A stretch of DNA of 64,000 nucleotides from GH45 sp046704385 (GTDB taxonomy: Bacteria > Bacteroidota > Bacteroidia > Bacteroidales > SZUA-534), in the NCBI GenBank assembly GCA_046704385.1, contig JBJKSB010000101.1:1-64000 (forward strand), read 5' to 3'. Of this stretch, positions 18,054 to 26,519 are shown one piece after another. Position numbers and translations under genes: made by a program. The notes beneath the pieces were generated by a model. It made no database searches. It saw nothing but the letters and a program-made list of their open reading frames with translations, and was not told the DNA's origin. The first letter of the stretch is position 1. Each line of letters starts with the position of its first letter.

Positions 18054-18467
18054 ATGATTAAAATCTATTTTGCAGGATCAATTCGGGGGGGCCGTCAGGA
18101 AGCGCTGGTTTACCAGCAAATTATTGAATTATTATCGAATTATGGCAAGGTACTTACTGAGCATATAGCTAATGATAAACTGCTGAAGGAAGAAGATGCA
18201 TTGACTGATAAGGAAATTCACGACAGAGACCTGAATTGGCTGAATGAATGTAACATAGTAGTGGCTGAAGTAACCCAGCCATCGCTGGGTGTAGGTTATG
18301 AGCTTGCAACGGCCATGCATCTGAGAAAAAAAGTAATCTGTTTATTCAATACATCAAGGGGCACCCAATTATCGGCCATGATTACCGGACAACCTTATTT
18401 TGAAGTTATTAATTATTCACATACACATGATTTGAAAGAACAAATAGAAAAAGCTATATTAACGTAA
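18054..18467 (+). CDS. DNPH1/Rcl-like 2'-deoxynucleoside 5'-phosphate N-hydrolase
   Basis: A small nucleoside 2-deoxyribosyltransferase-fold enzyme predicted to cleave the N-glycosidic bond of deoxynucleoside 5'-monophosphates. The signature closely follows mammalian DNPH1: FAGSIRGGRQE (phosphate loop), GKVLTEHIA, IHDRDLNWLNECNIVVAEVT, QPSLGVGYELATA with the catalytic Glu at 83, and RGTQLSAMITG near the C-terminus. Length 137 compares with about 170 in animals, which carry extra tails. Likely role: nucleotide-pool cleaning or salvage. It is transcribed alone, followed at once by a complete 113-bp repeat. Confidence 0.88.
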   Translation: MIKIYFAGSIRGGRQEALVYQQIIELLSNYGKVLTEHIANDKLLKEEDALTDKEIHDRDLNWLNECNIVVAEVTQPSLGVGYELATAMHLRKKVICLFNTSRGTQLSAMITGQPYFEVINYSHTHDLKEQIEKAILT

Positions 18468-18475
18468 TTTTTTAA

Positions 18476-18588
18476 ACTAGTAGAAGGTTCATTAAGTAAC
18501 ATAAGACTCATCGGATGACTAAGCTACTTGTTTATAAATAAGTCATCCGATGAGTATTTAAACAGAACTTTATGAACTCGCTACTAGT
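18476..18588 (+). repeat. 113-bp palindromic element, copy 2 (complete)
   Basis: Perfect 8-bp terminal inverted repeat ACTAGTAG (18476-18483) and CTACTAGT (18581-18588). The internal stem is a perfect 15-bp pair, ACTCATCGGATGACT (18506-18520) and AGTCATCCGATGAGT (18541-18555), around a 20-bp loop. Subterminal GGTTCATTAAG and CTTTATGAAC also pair imperfectly. No ORF fits inside, so the element is non-coding and non-autonomous. Confidence 0.9.
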
Positions 18589-18628
18589 TACTTCAAAATT
18601 ATTATACAATAAATAAAAAATAATTTTT

Positions 18629-19621
18629 ATGACTGATTTATCAACAAAATATGCAGGATTGAATTTATCGAATCCTGTTATTGCAGCAAGTTCAGGTTTG
18701 ACAGATTCTGTTCATAAATTGCAGGAATTGGAAAAAGCCGGAGTTGGAGCTGTAGTACTAAAATCGATTTTTGAGGAAGAAATTCTTATGGAGATGGATC
18801 AGGTTTCGCAACAGATGACCGGCAAACCCTTTGTTTTCCCTGAAACCATGGATTATATGGACGAGGAGCCCCACGAGGATTTAATCCGAAAATATTTGCG
18901 GTTTGTTTCTGAAGCTAAGGCTGCTTTAAAAATACCTGTCATTGCCAGTATAAATTGTATATCAAATCAAAAATGGACCTATTTGGCGCACGAAATTGAA
19001 AAAGCCGGAGCTGATGCCCTGGAGCTGAATTTATTCAGCTTACCCAGTACCACTGAAATGCCGTCGTCGGAGGTTGAGGAAATGTGTGTCGAACTGGTTG
19101 AAAAGGTGGTAAGTGAGGTTAAAATTCCGGTTACTGTAAAAATAAGTTATTACTTTACTACCCTTGGCTCCATGATTTCACGACTTGGTAATACGGGTAT
19201 TAATGGCATGGTTTTATTTAATCGGTATTATTCACCTGATATTGATATAAAAAATGAGGCAATATCAGGAACTTTTTTATTGAGCTCAAATTCTGAGATG
19301 GCTTTACCTTTGCGATGGATAGCATTAATGTCGGATTCTGTTAATGTAAGTTTTGCTGCTTCATCAGGATTTCAAACCGGAGAATCGGTAGTTAAAGCTA
19401 TTTTGGCCGGAGCTTCAGCCGTTCAGTTAGCCACTATAATTTATAAAAAGGGAATGGATTCAATTGGTGAAATAAAAAATTTCATAACAAATTGGATGAA
19501 GGATAAAAAATATAAATCGATTGAAGATTTCAGAGGAAAACTAAATTATAAGGGTCTGGTCAATACCGCTTCGTGGGAACGTGTTCAGTTTATGAGAGAA
19601 TTCAGGCATTTTGTAAAATAA
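18629..19621 (+). CDS. Dihydroorotate dehydrogenase-like flavoprotein
   Basis: An FMN-binding TIM-barrel protein of the DHOD superfamily (330 residues): NPVIAASSGLTDS, ALELNLFSLPST, VTVKISYYFTTLG, GMVLFNRYY and the C-terminal GASAVQLATIIYKKG. The catalytic cysteine or serine loop of true PyrD (ELNVSCPN) reads ELNLFSLPST here, and Asn/Lys substrate-binding positions differ. This is the DHOD-like group often annotated in anaerobes, and orotate synthesis should not be assumed. It is the first gene after a complete 113-bp repeat and precedes the YkgJ gene by 38 bp. Confidence 0.82.
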   Translation: MTDLSTKYAGLNLSNPVIAASSGLTDSVHKLQELEKAGVGAVVLKSIFEEEILMEMDQVSQQMTGKPFVFPETMDYMDEEPHEDLIRKYLRFVSEAKAALKIPVIASINCISNQKWTYLAHEIEKAGADALELNLFSLPSTTEMPSSEVEEMCVELVEKVVSEVKIPVTVKISYYFTTLGSMISRLGNTGINGMVLFNRYYSPDIDIKNEAISGTFLLSSNSEMALPLRWIALMSDSVNVSFAASSGFQTGESVVKAILAGASAVQLATIIYKKGMDSIGEIKNFITNWMKDKKYKSIEDFRGKLNYKGLVNTASWERVQFMREFRHFVK

Positions 19622-19659
19622 TATTCAGTTAATTTATAGTCCAATTTACCTTTAATAGG

Positions 19660-20175
19660 ATGGACAATTCGTTTAAAGAAAAATATAAGAATTTAATTGC
19701 CGATCTTGATAAAGAATGTGAAAAGTATGCATCCATGTATTCGTCGCAAATTAGTTGCCATAAGGGCTGTGATTCCTGTTGTGAAAGTATTTCTGTTTTT
19801 CCCGTTGAATTTTATTTTATAAGGCAATCCGTCGATACTGCTGCGATTCCTCCCAAAATTCCCATTCTTAAAAAATTTTCAAAAAAGTGTCGTTTTTTAG
19901 TTGATGGTGCATGTACCATTTATAATTTTCGTCCTGTAATATGTCGGACCCAGGGTTTACCATTGCTTTATGAAAACCGCGAAGGCAAAGGGTATGAACT
20001 TTCGGTTTGTAAACTCAATTTTAAAGGCGTTGAGGTGACAAAATTTAATATGGAAAATGCTCTTTTTATGGCTCCAGTAAACAGTAGGTTGTTTCTTTTA
20101 AACCGCGAATTCGTTGACCAGGATTCCCATAAAAATCTAAAAGAAGATACCCGGCTGGCTCTCAACAAAATTTAA
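19660..20175 (+). CDS. YkgJ-family cysteine-cluster protein
   Basis: A protein of 171 residues with the UPF0153/YkgJ cysteine pattern: CHKGCDSCC near residue 29, then CRFLVDGACTIYNFRPVICR near 73-92, and a further Cys in SVCKLNF. The family is thought to bind zinc or an iron-sulfur centre; no enzymatic role is established. The gene follows the DHOD-like gene in the same direction and is probably cotranscribed. The C-terminus has no extra domain. Confidence 0.85.
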   Translation: MDNSFKEKYKNLIADLDKECEKYASMYSSQISCHKGCDSCCESISVFPVEFYFIRQSVDTAAIPPKIPILKKFSKKCRFLVDGACTIYNFRPVICRTQGLPLLYENREGKGYELSVCKLNFKGVEVTKFNMENALFMAPVNSRLFLLNREFVDQDSHKNLKEDTRLALNKI

Positions 20176-20202
20176 CAGTAGTAAAATCAGGTAACTAATT
20201 AA

Positions 20203-20234
20203 TTTGAATTTAATTAGAAATCAGCTTACTTTCG
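20203..20234 (+). promoter_or_regulatory. Probable Bacteroidota-type promoter of the DUF819 gene
   Basis: TTTG at 20203-20206 and TACTTTCG at 20227-20234 are separated by 20 bp, close to the TTTG/TAnnTTTG arrangement of the primary Bacteroidota sigma factor. The -7 word is identical to that before hemA. The start codon follows 27 bp downstream. Confidence 0.55.
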
Positions 20235-20261
20235 GGCTTAATTTTTTAACACTTACTTTTA

Positions 20262-21425
20262 ATGAATTCTTTTATTTCACCCACAAACCATATTGCTTTA
20301 TTCATGATTATTGTTGGAGTAGCTGCCTTTGGTATTTATTCGGAACATAAAAGATGGTTTGGTAATGTATCCGGTATTCTGATAACCATGATCACCATGT
20401 CAATATTTTCGATGATTGGACTGGTGCCGGTAGCTTCCAATCCAAAAATCAAAGTTGAAGTTTATGATATGGTTTTTGATTATTTTATTCCAATTGCAAT
20501 TCCTTTATTGTTGTTCAATTCAAATATTAAAAAAATAATCAAGGAAAGTGGCAGGTTGTTGGTTGCTTACATATTAGGCGCAATTGGAGTAGTATTAGGT
20601 TCATTTTTGGCCTTTGGGTTAATTAATCTGGGTCCTAATTCGGGAGATACGGCCGGAGTAATTGCTGCAACTTTAATTGGAGGTAGTATGAACTTTATTG
20701 CTGCCGGACAGATTTTAAATTTTAGTACCGATCCGCTTTTTTCAGCAACTATTGCTGTCGATAATTTTGTGGCCAATTTGTATACGTTAATGTTGTTTTT
20801 GGTTCCCTCATTACTATTCCTTTCCCGGTTTTTTGTAAAGCCCAAAGTGGAGAATACTGTAACCCACGATCAAAATGAAACAAAAGATGAAATTAACCTC
20901 GAGAATATTGCTGTTTCGTTATTTGTTGCATTAGGAATTGCTTGGGCAGGACAAGCGGTGTCACCCTTTTTGCAGAAAATGTTCCATACTGAATTGAATA
21001 TGAGTATTTTAATAATTACCATTTTTTCCATTGCTGCCGCAAATATTTTCCCCAAAAAATTGAAAGCACTCGAAAATACTGCATTTACTATTGGATTGTG
21101 GATGATGTTTATTTTCCTGGCTGTAATTGGTGCTGCAACCAATTTAAAAGAAATAATTCATGTAGGACCAGCTGTTTTGATGTTTTACCTGGTTATTTTA
21201 TTATTTCATTTTGTGTTTATGTTGGCTTTGGCAAAACTATTTAAACTTGATGTTTATGAAGTTGTTATTTCATCGGCAGCAAATATTATGGGGCCTTCGG
21301 TGGCAGCGCCCATGGCAGCCTCAATGGGACAGAAAAAACTTGTGACTCCCGGCGTGTTGGTTGGTATACTCGGTTATGTTATAGGAACATTTATTGGGGT
21401 ATCAATTGCGGTAATGTTGACTTAA
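20262..21425 (+). CDS. DUF819-family integral membrane protein (YjcL-like)
   Basis: A polytopic inner-membrane protein, 387 residues, with about ten hydrophobic segments. Family features are the N-terminal FISPTNHIALFMIIVG, conserved GDTAGVIAATLIGGSMNFIA, and C-terminal SSAANIMGPSVAAPMAASMG followed by LVTPGVLVGILGYVIGTFIG. The repeated Gly-rich halves look like an antiport or symport fold, but the substrate of DUF819 proteins is unknown. It has its own promoter-like sequence at 20203-20234. The response regulator gene begins 43 bp downstream, so readthrough is possible. Confidence 0.85.
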   Translation: MNSFISPTNHIALFMIIVGVAAFGIYSEHKRWFGNVSGILITMITMSIFSMIGLVPVASNPKIKVEVYDMVFDYFIPIAIPLLLFNSNIKKIIKESGRLLVAYILGAIGVVLGSFLAFGLINLGPNSGDTAGVIAATLIGGSMNFIAAGQILNFSTDPLFSATIAVDNFVANLYTLMLFLVPSLLFLSRFFVKPKVENTVTHDQNETKDEINLENIAVSLFVALGIAWAGQAVSPFLQKMFHTELNMSILIITIFSIAAANIFPKKLKALENTAFTIGLWMMFIFLAVIGAATNLKEIIHVGPAVLMFYLVILLFHFVFMLALAKLFKLDVYEVVISSAANIMGPSVAAPMAASMGQKKLVTPGVLVGILGYVIGTFIGVSIAVMLT

Positions 21426-21467
21426 ATCCTGTAACTTCAACGTAAATAAGCAAAATACTGTTTTATT

Positions 21468-22148
21468 ATGAAGATACTGTTGGTAGAAGATGAAAAAGAT
21501 TTGGCACAATCCATCGAAGATTATCTTGTTAAAAATGAGAAGTTTAATTGTGATATAGCCTTTAATATGGATAAAGCTGTGGAATTGTTTTCTTTGTATG
21601 AATATGATTGTTTAATTGTTGACATCGGCCTGCCCGATGGTTCCGGGTTGGATATTATTAAAGAAGTTAAACACCAAAACAGTAAGGCTGGCATTATTAT
21701 TATATCGGCCCGCAATTCAATTGACGATCGTATTGAAGGATTAAATATTGGTGCCGATGATTATCTTGTTAAACCTTTTCATCTGTCGGAACTCAATGCC
21801 CGTATTTATTCGTTAATGAGGCGATTGAAGCTTGACGGGAGCAGTGTGCTCATTGTAAACGAAATTACTATCGATCCACAAAGCAGGGATGTTAAAATTT
21901 CAGGTAACCCAATTGAGCTGACAAAAAGCGAATACGATTTATTATTTTATTTAATTACCAATAAAAACCAGGTTATATCAAAAACCTCGATTGCCGAACA
22001 TTTGGTTGGCGAATATGTCGATATTATGAATTCGCTTGATTTTGTTTATCTGCATATTAAAAACCTGAGAAAAAAACTGATTGCAGCAGGGTGCAAAGAT
22101 TACATTAAATCGGTTTATGGTGTTGGATATAAATTGGCAGTAGAATGA
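21468..22148 (+). CDS. OmpR/PhoB-family response regulator
   Basis: The receiver domain has acidic residues Glu7, Asp8, Glu9 (LLVEDEKDL), phospho-acceptor Asp52 (CLIVDIGLPDGSG), a conserved Ser near 80 (IIISARN) and Lys near 102 (DDYLVKPF). A winged-helix DNA-binding domain follows at about 130-226 (LTKSEYDLLFYLITNKNQVI, then HIKNLRKKL and VYGVGYKL). Length 226 is standard. Its last codons overlap the kinase start as ATGA. Its location directly before hemA makes a role in heme or respiratory control possible but unproven. Confidence 0.95.
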   Translation: MKILLVEDEKDLAQSIEDYLVKNEKFNCDIAFNMDKAVELFSLYEYDCLIVDIGLPDGSGLDIIKEVKHQNSKAGIIIISARNSIDDRIEGLNIGADDYLVKPFHLSELNARIYSLMRRLKLDGSSVLIVNEITIDPQSRDVKISGNPIELTKSEYDLLFYLITNKNQVISKTSIAEHLVGEYVDIMNSLDFVYLHIKNLRKKLIAAGCKDYIKSVYGVGYKLAVE

Positions 22149-23419
22149 GACTCCTTACTAAAACAAGTTTGCTAATAATAACGGTAAGTACTTTCATTTT
22201 TATGGTAGGAAATCTTTTGTTTTTTAATATCTCGAAAGAGATGATAAACCGGCATGTAAACAATGAATTGATTTCGCAGATGCATCAGGTTATGAAACAA
22301 TTAAGTGAAACTGATCTTAACCATTATTCAAACTATTTAGGTGATGATATTCAAATTACCCCCCTGGTTGCATCAAAAGAAGTACGGCCACATGTATATG
22401 ACACGGTAATTTATAGTAGTATTCAACATAAATTCATCCCCCACAGGGCGTTGAAATTTAGTTATCGTGACTCAAAACAGCATATTTTAGTTACCATGTA
22501 TAAATCGTTGTTATCATCAGATAAATTGATTGAGAGGATAACTTTAGCCTCCATTTTAATGGTGATGATGTTCATTTTAATGATATTTATTCTGAACCGG
22601 TATATTTTTGGAAATGTTTGGGCAGTATTTTTTGCCAACCTTGAAAAAGTTGAAAAATACGATGTAAAAAGCAAACAAAAGCTGGTACTTGAAGAAACGG
22701 AAGTTGAAGAATTTGCAAAACTCAACCAGGTGCAATTAAAAATGGTGGACCGCATTCAACAGGACTTTGTTAATTTAAAAGAACTGACGGCAAATACTTC
22801 GCATGAAATTCAAACGCCGCTGGCCATTATAAAAAGCAAAGCCGAGCTTTTATTGCAATCTGAAAATATGCGTAAAAACGAGCTGGATACCGTTAGTACC
22901 ATATTAAGTACATCTGAACGGCTCGCGAAATTGAACCAATCGTTGCTGTTGATAACCAAGATAGAGAACAACCAGTTTGAAGAAAATTCAACGGTTCGGC
23001 TTGATAAGGTTGTGGAAAAATTGCTACAGAATTATGATATATTAATCAGTGCTGGTGAGTTTAAAGTAAGTACACATTTAAATGAGGTTAAAATAGTTGT
23101 AAATCCAACATTGCTCGATATTTTATTGTCGAATCTTATTAAAAATGCAATTGTACATGGAATAAAGGGAGGTCAAATAAATATTTTTATCGAAAAAAAT
23201 TATTTTAAGATATTTAATTCAGGCGAACCATTGGTCATAAATCAGGATGATATTTTCAAACGTTTTGTAAAAGCCTCGCATAGCTCTAACAGTAGCGGTT
23301 TGGGCTTGGAAATTGTTCGTAAAATCTGTGAGTTTTATAACCTTCAGATTGATTATGTTTATGATAACCAACTGCACTGTTTTTCCATCGATTTTTCAAA
23401 TATTTTATTTAACATATGA
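22145..23419 (+). CDS. HisKA-type sensor histidine kinase
   Basis: A membrane kinase, 424 residues, partner of the preceding regulator. A first membrane helix (SLLIITVSTFIFMVGNLLFF) and a second near 137-157 (ILMVMMFILMIFILNRYIFG) frame a periplasmic sensor of about 105 residues with no recognised fold. The dimerisation box has His220 (NTSHEIQTPLAIIKSKAELL). The ATPase domain shows the N box (LLSNLIKNAIVHG) and G2 box (SSGLGLEIVRKICEFY). The gene overlaps the regulator by 4 bp; hemA starts 75 bp downstream behind its own promoter candidate. Confidence 0.94.
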   Translation: MRLLTKTSLLIITVSTFIFMVGNLLFFNISKEMINRHVNNELISQMHQVMKQLSETDLNHYSNYLGDDIQITPLVASKEVRPHVYDTVIYSSIQHKFIPHRALKFSYRDSKQHILVTMYKSLLSSDKLIERITLASILMVMMFILMIFILNRYIFGNVWAVFFANLEKVEKYDVKSKQKLVLEETEVEEFAKLNQVQLKMVDRIQQDFVNLKELTANTSHEIQTPLAIIKSKAELLLQSENMRKNELDTVSTILSTSERLAKLNQSLLLITKIENNQFEENSTVRLDKVVEKLLQNYDILISAGEFKVSTHLNEVKIVVNPTLLDILLSNLIKNAIVHGIKGGQINIFIEKNYFKIFNSGEPLVINQDDIFKRFVKASHSSNSSGLGLEIVRKICEFYNLQIDYVYDNQLHCFSIDFSNILFNI

Positions 23420-23443
23420 TTAAAGTTTAGATTAAGTTTAAAT

Positions 23444-23477
23444 AACAGATTTTCTACAAAATTAATCTATACTTTCG
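23444..23477 (+). promoter_or_regulatory. Candidate promoter of the heme operon
   Basis: The word AACAGATTTTCTACAAA (23444-23460) lies exactly 26 bp upstream of a -7-like TACTTTCG (23470-23477), 17 bp before the hemA ATG. The same 17-mer with the same 26-bp offset to TATATTTG occurs at 34123-34156. The shared spacing supports a real promoter, perhaps with a common regulator. Confidence 0.55.
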
Positions 23478-23494
23478 ACCCAAAATTAGTTAAT

Positions 23495-24748
23495 ATGATT
23501 GGCCTCATAGGAATAAATTATAATTCTTCACCTATTTTAGTTCGGGAAAAATTCACTTTTAACGAGAATCAGATTATAGACTTTGGAACTCAACTGAAAT
23601 CAAACAGTAATGTTTCGGGTTTGGTAATACTTTCAACATGCAATCGATCGGAAATTTACTTTCAAATGGAAGATTGCTGGGATAAAGAAGCTTTTAGCTT
23701 TATGCTGAAGAGTTGGAAGGCGTTTTGTGGAGTAACCGATTCAATCCGCGAGTATTTTTATTTTAAAACCGATACAGAAGTATTTAAGCACCTTTTTTAT
23801 GTAGTATCGGGAGCAAACTCAATGGTATTGGGCGAAGATCAGATTGTTGGTCAGGTAAAACAAGCATTACAGATCAGCCAGGACAGTAATATTTCCGATA
23901 CCGAATTAAACCGGCTTTTTACCAAATCGTTGGAAGCCAATAAAAAAATCAGGAATAAGACCAAAATTAATCAGGGTGCTTTTTCTGTTTCTTATGCCGG
24001 TGTCGAAAAATGTATGTCGGTTTTCTCTGATATACAAAAGTGTAGAATTTTGTTGGTGGGAGCAGGCGAAACAGGTACACTTACCTTAAAAAGTTTGCTC
24101 AAAAAAGGATGTCAGGATATTGTTATCACTAACCGCACCTTCGAAAAAGCGGAGAATCTTGCATCAAAATATAAAGTATCAGCATGTCCTATCTCAAACC
24201 TTGAAGTGGAGCTTGAATCAAGCGATATTGTAATTGTTTCAACTGGTTCGCAGGTACCTTTGGTTACGGAACAAATGACAGAAAGGGTAAGCCAAAAGCG
24301 CGATAACAGAAAACTTTTGTTTATTGACCTTTCAGTTCCCCGTAATGTTTCTGCTGGTGTTTCTGCCATTCCAAACGTTTTGGTTTACGATGTTGACCAG
24401 TTGGAAGAAGTGGTAAATAAAAATACTGAGAAGCGGAAAAAACTGATCACTGCAATTGATGCCATTATTGAAGATTATATTGTAGAGTTTTCCGACTGGT
24501 TATCGTCAAGAAAGCTTGGAGAAGTAATTTCAACCATCAAAACTAATTTTAGTGCAGTTAATCAGATTGAACTTGAGGGTTTTAAGAAGGTAAACAAAAC
24601 TGTTAAAGACAATTTATTAGACAATTACGGTACTCACATAACTGAAAAATATACACGCCTTTTAATTAAAAATTTGAAGGAAGTGACTAATAATGGTCGC
24701 AAAACCGAATATGTTAAGGTTTTAAATTCATTATTTAATTTGAACTAG
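23495..24748 (+). CDS. hemA: Glutamyl-tRNA reductase
   Basis: The first committed step of C5 tetrapyrrole synthesis: NADPH-dependent reduction of glutamyl-tRNA to glutamate-1-semialdehyde. The N-terminal catalytic domain carries the nucleophile Cys49 in LSTCNRSEIYF. The substrate-binding signature is SGANSMVLGEDQIVGQVKQA. The Rossmann NADPH domain is ILLVGAGETGTLTLKSLLKK, followed by ITNRTFEKA and a C-terminal helical dimerisation domain. Length 417 is normal. It heads a run of eight closely packed heme genes, with a candidate promoter just upstream. Confidence 0.97.
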   Translation: MIGLIGINYNSSPILVREKFTFNENQIIDFGTQLKSNSNVSGLVILSTCNRSEIYFQMEDCWDKEAFSFMLKSWKAFCGVTDSIREYFYFKTDTEVFKHLFYVVSGANSMVLGEDQIVGQVKQALQISQDSNISDTELNRLFTKSLEANKKIRNKTKINQGAFSVSYAGVEKCMSVFSDIQKCRILLVGAGETGTLTLKSLLKKGCQDIVITNRTFEKAENLASKYKVSACPISNLEVELESSDIVIVSTGSQVPLVTEQMTERVSQKRDNRKLLFIDLSVPRNVSAGVSAIPNVLVYDVDQLEEVVNKNTEKRKKLITAIDAIIEDYIVEFSDWLSSRKLGEVISTIKTNFSAVNQIELEGFKKVNKTVKDNLLDNYGTHITEKYTRLLIKNLKEVTNNGRKTEYVKVLNSLFNLN

Positions 24749-24790
24749 ACATATTCTTTATTACACATTTCTGTTTCAACTAAATTACTG

Positions 24791-25729
24791 ATGAATTCAC
24801 AAATTATACGAATTGGCACGCGTGGTAGCCAACTTGCTTTATATCAGGCCGAAAAAGTTAAATCTACTATTGAAGAATACTTCCCGGATCAAAAAGTGGA
24901 ATTGGTGATAATCCAATCGAAAGGAGACAAGATTTTAGATGTGGCTCTTTCGAAAATTGGTGATAAAGGGCTGTTTACCAAAGAACTGGAAGAGGCTATG
25001 TTTAGGGATGAAATTGATATGGCCGTACACAGTCTGAAAGATATGCCAACCCAATTACCCGATGGTTTGCAAATAGGTGGCGTTTTAGCCCGGGCCAATG
25101 TTTCTGATGCTATGGTGAGCCACAAAGGAATTAAACTCAACGACCTTTCTGAAGAAATGACCATTGCAACTTCAAGCCTGCGTCGCGTAGCTCAATTGAA
25201 AAAAATAAACCCCAATTTTAAGATTGTTGACATTCGCGGAAATGTAAACACCCGGTTGCGAAAAATGAAAGAGGGGTACTGCGATGTAATGATTATGGCT
25301 GCTGCTGGTTTGCAGCGTCTCGGACTGGATGAAAATATTTCAGAAATTATTGATCCTCAAACTATAATTCCGGCTGTTTCGCAAGGAGCTATTGCCATTG
25401 AAACACGTATTGATGATACTTTTGTAAATGATATTATAAACCGCATTAATCACGAAGAAACTTTTACGATAACGAATGCTGAACGCCTTTTTTTACGAAA
25501 GCTCGAAGGCGGATGCCAGATTCCCATCGGTTGTTATTCATCATTAAAAGGAAACACACTCACTATGCGTGGATTTATGGCCTATATTGATGGCACCGGC
25601 TGGATGGAAAATGAAGTTTCAGGAGATTTATCTCAGGCTGGCGAACTTGCAAACCAATTGGCCGATTATTTTATTAGTAAGGGTTCACAACAATTGTTAG
25701 AGAAGATCAGGATACATAATACCAAATAG
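24791..25729 (+). CDS. hemC: Porphobilinogen deaminase (hydroxymethylbilane synthase)
   Basis: Joins four porphobilinogen units into hydroxymethylbilane. Clear family motifs: IRIGTRGSQLALYQAE, FTKELEEAMFRDEIDMAVHS followed by LKDMPTQLP, SSLRRVAQLKK, DIRGNVNTRLRKM, and the dipyrromethane cofactor site KLEGGCQIPIG with Cys242. Length 312 is typical. It follows hemA by 42 bp and precedes hemD by 2 bp. Confidence 0.97.
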   Translation: MNSQIIRIGTRGSQLALYQAEKVKSTIEEYFPDQKVELVIIQSKGDKILDVALSKIGDKGLFTKELEEAMFRDEIDMAVHSLKDMPTQLPDGLQIGGVLARANVSDAMVSHKGIKLNDLSEEMTIATSSLRRVAQLKKINPNFKIVDIRGNVNTRLRKMKEGYCDVMIMAAAGLQRLGLDENISEIIDPQTIIPAVSQGAIAIETRIDDTFVNDIINRINHEETFTITNAERLFLRKLEGGCQIPIGCYSSLKGNTLTMRGFMAYIDGTGWMENEVSGDLSQAGELANQLADYFISKGSQQLLEKIRIHNTK

Positions 25730-25731
25730 CA

Positions 25732-26508
25732 ATGAATGCCTTGGAGGGTAAAATATTTATTTCAACTGCCAGTGCTGACAAAGCAGATAAATTGAAATAT
25801 CTGCTTAATGCCAAAGGGGCTGAAATTGTAAATTTTCCTCTGATTGAAATAAAACCCGCCCAAGATAACCGGGCAACCATTCATCATACTTTAAATAATC
25901 TGGCTGATTTTACCTGGTTGATTTTTACAAGTACCAACGGAGTAAAATATTTTTTTCATTGGCTTGATGAACTAAATTTAGCTCCCGACCTGTCAAGTTA
26001 TAGAATTGCAGTAATTGGTACTGCAACTGCCGATGAGATTAAAAAAAAGGGTCTTAATCCTGAAATAGTGGGCAACAGCAAAAACTCTACCGATTTTGCC
26101 AATCAATTGTTAGCTGTTTTTAATGATACGCATCAAAACGTATTGATTCCAACAGGTAATTTGGCTCCTGATGATCTTTATAATATTTTAAGTACGAAAC
26201 ATACGGGTACAAAACTGGTTGTTTACGATACTTTTGAGAATCAATCAGCAAATACTGAATTAAAAAATAGAATAGTTAGCGATAATTATGGTTTGGTGCT
26301 TTTTATGAGTCCGTCAGCCGTAAATAGCTTTTTGACAGCTGTGAATGCTGAAGCTCAAACCTTGCAAAATGTAAGATGTGCTGCAATTGGTGTTACAACA
26401 CGAAAAGCTTTAAATGATGTGGGGCTTGAATCGGTTTGTATGCCCGAGGTACCCACTGTTGAAAATATGATTTTAACGATAGAAAATTATTATAATATTA
26501 AACTCTAA
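25732..26508 (+). CDS. hemD: Uroporphyrinogen-III synthase
   Basis: Closes hydroxymethylbilane to uroporphyrinogen III with inversion of ring D. HemD proteins diverge strongly, but the two-lobed fold is recognisable: IFISTASADKADKLKYLLNA, WLIFTSTNGVKYFF, AVIGTATADEIKKKG, VLIPTGNLAPDDL, VLFMSPSAVNSF and CAAIGVTTRKALNDVGL. Length 258 is usual. Only 2 bp separate it from hemC, and hemB follows by 11 bp. Confidence 0.93.
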   Translation: MNALEGKIFISTASADKADKLKYLLNAKGAEIVNFPLIEIKPAQDNRATIHHTLNNLADFTWLIFTSTNGVKYFFHWLDELNLAPDLSSYRIAVIGTATADEIKKKGLNPEIVGNSKNSTDFANQLLAVFNDTHQNVLIPTGNLAPDDLYNILSTKHTGTKLVVYDTFENQSANTELKNRIVSDNYGLVLFMSPSAVNSFLTAVNAEAQTLQNVRCAAIGVTTRKALNDVGLESVCMPEVPTVENMILTIENYYNIKL

Positions 26509-26519
26509 AACTTACATTT

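Noticed and set aside
18476..18588. 113-bp repeat read as an ordinary Rho-independent terminator
   Set aside because: No T-run follows the stem, the total length and ends are constant between copies, and copies occur in both orientations.
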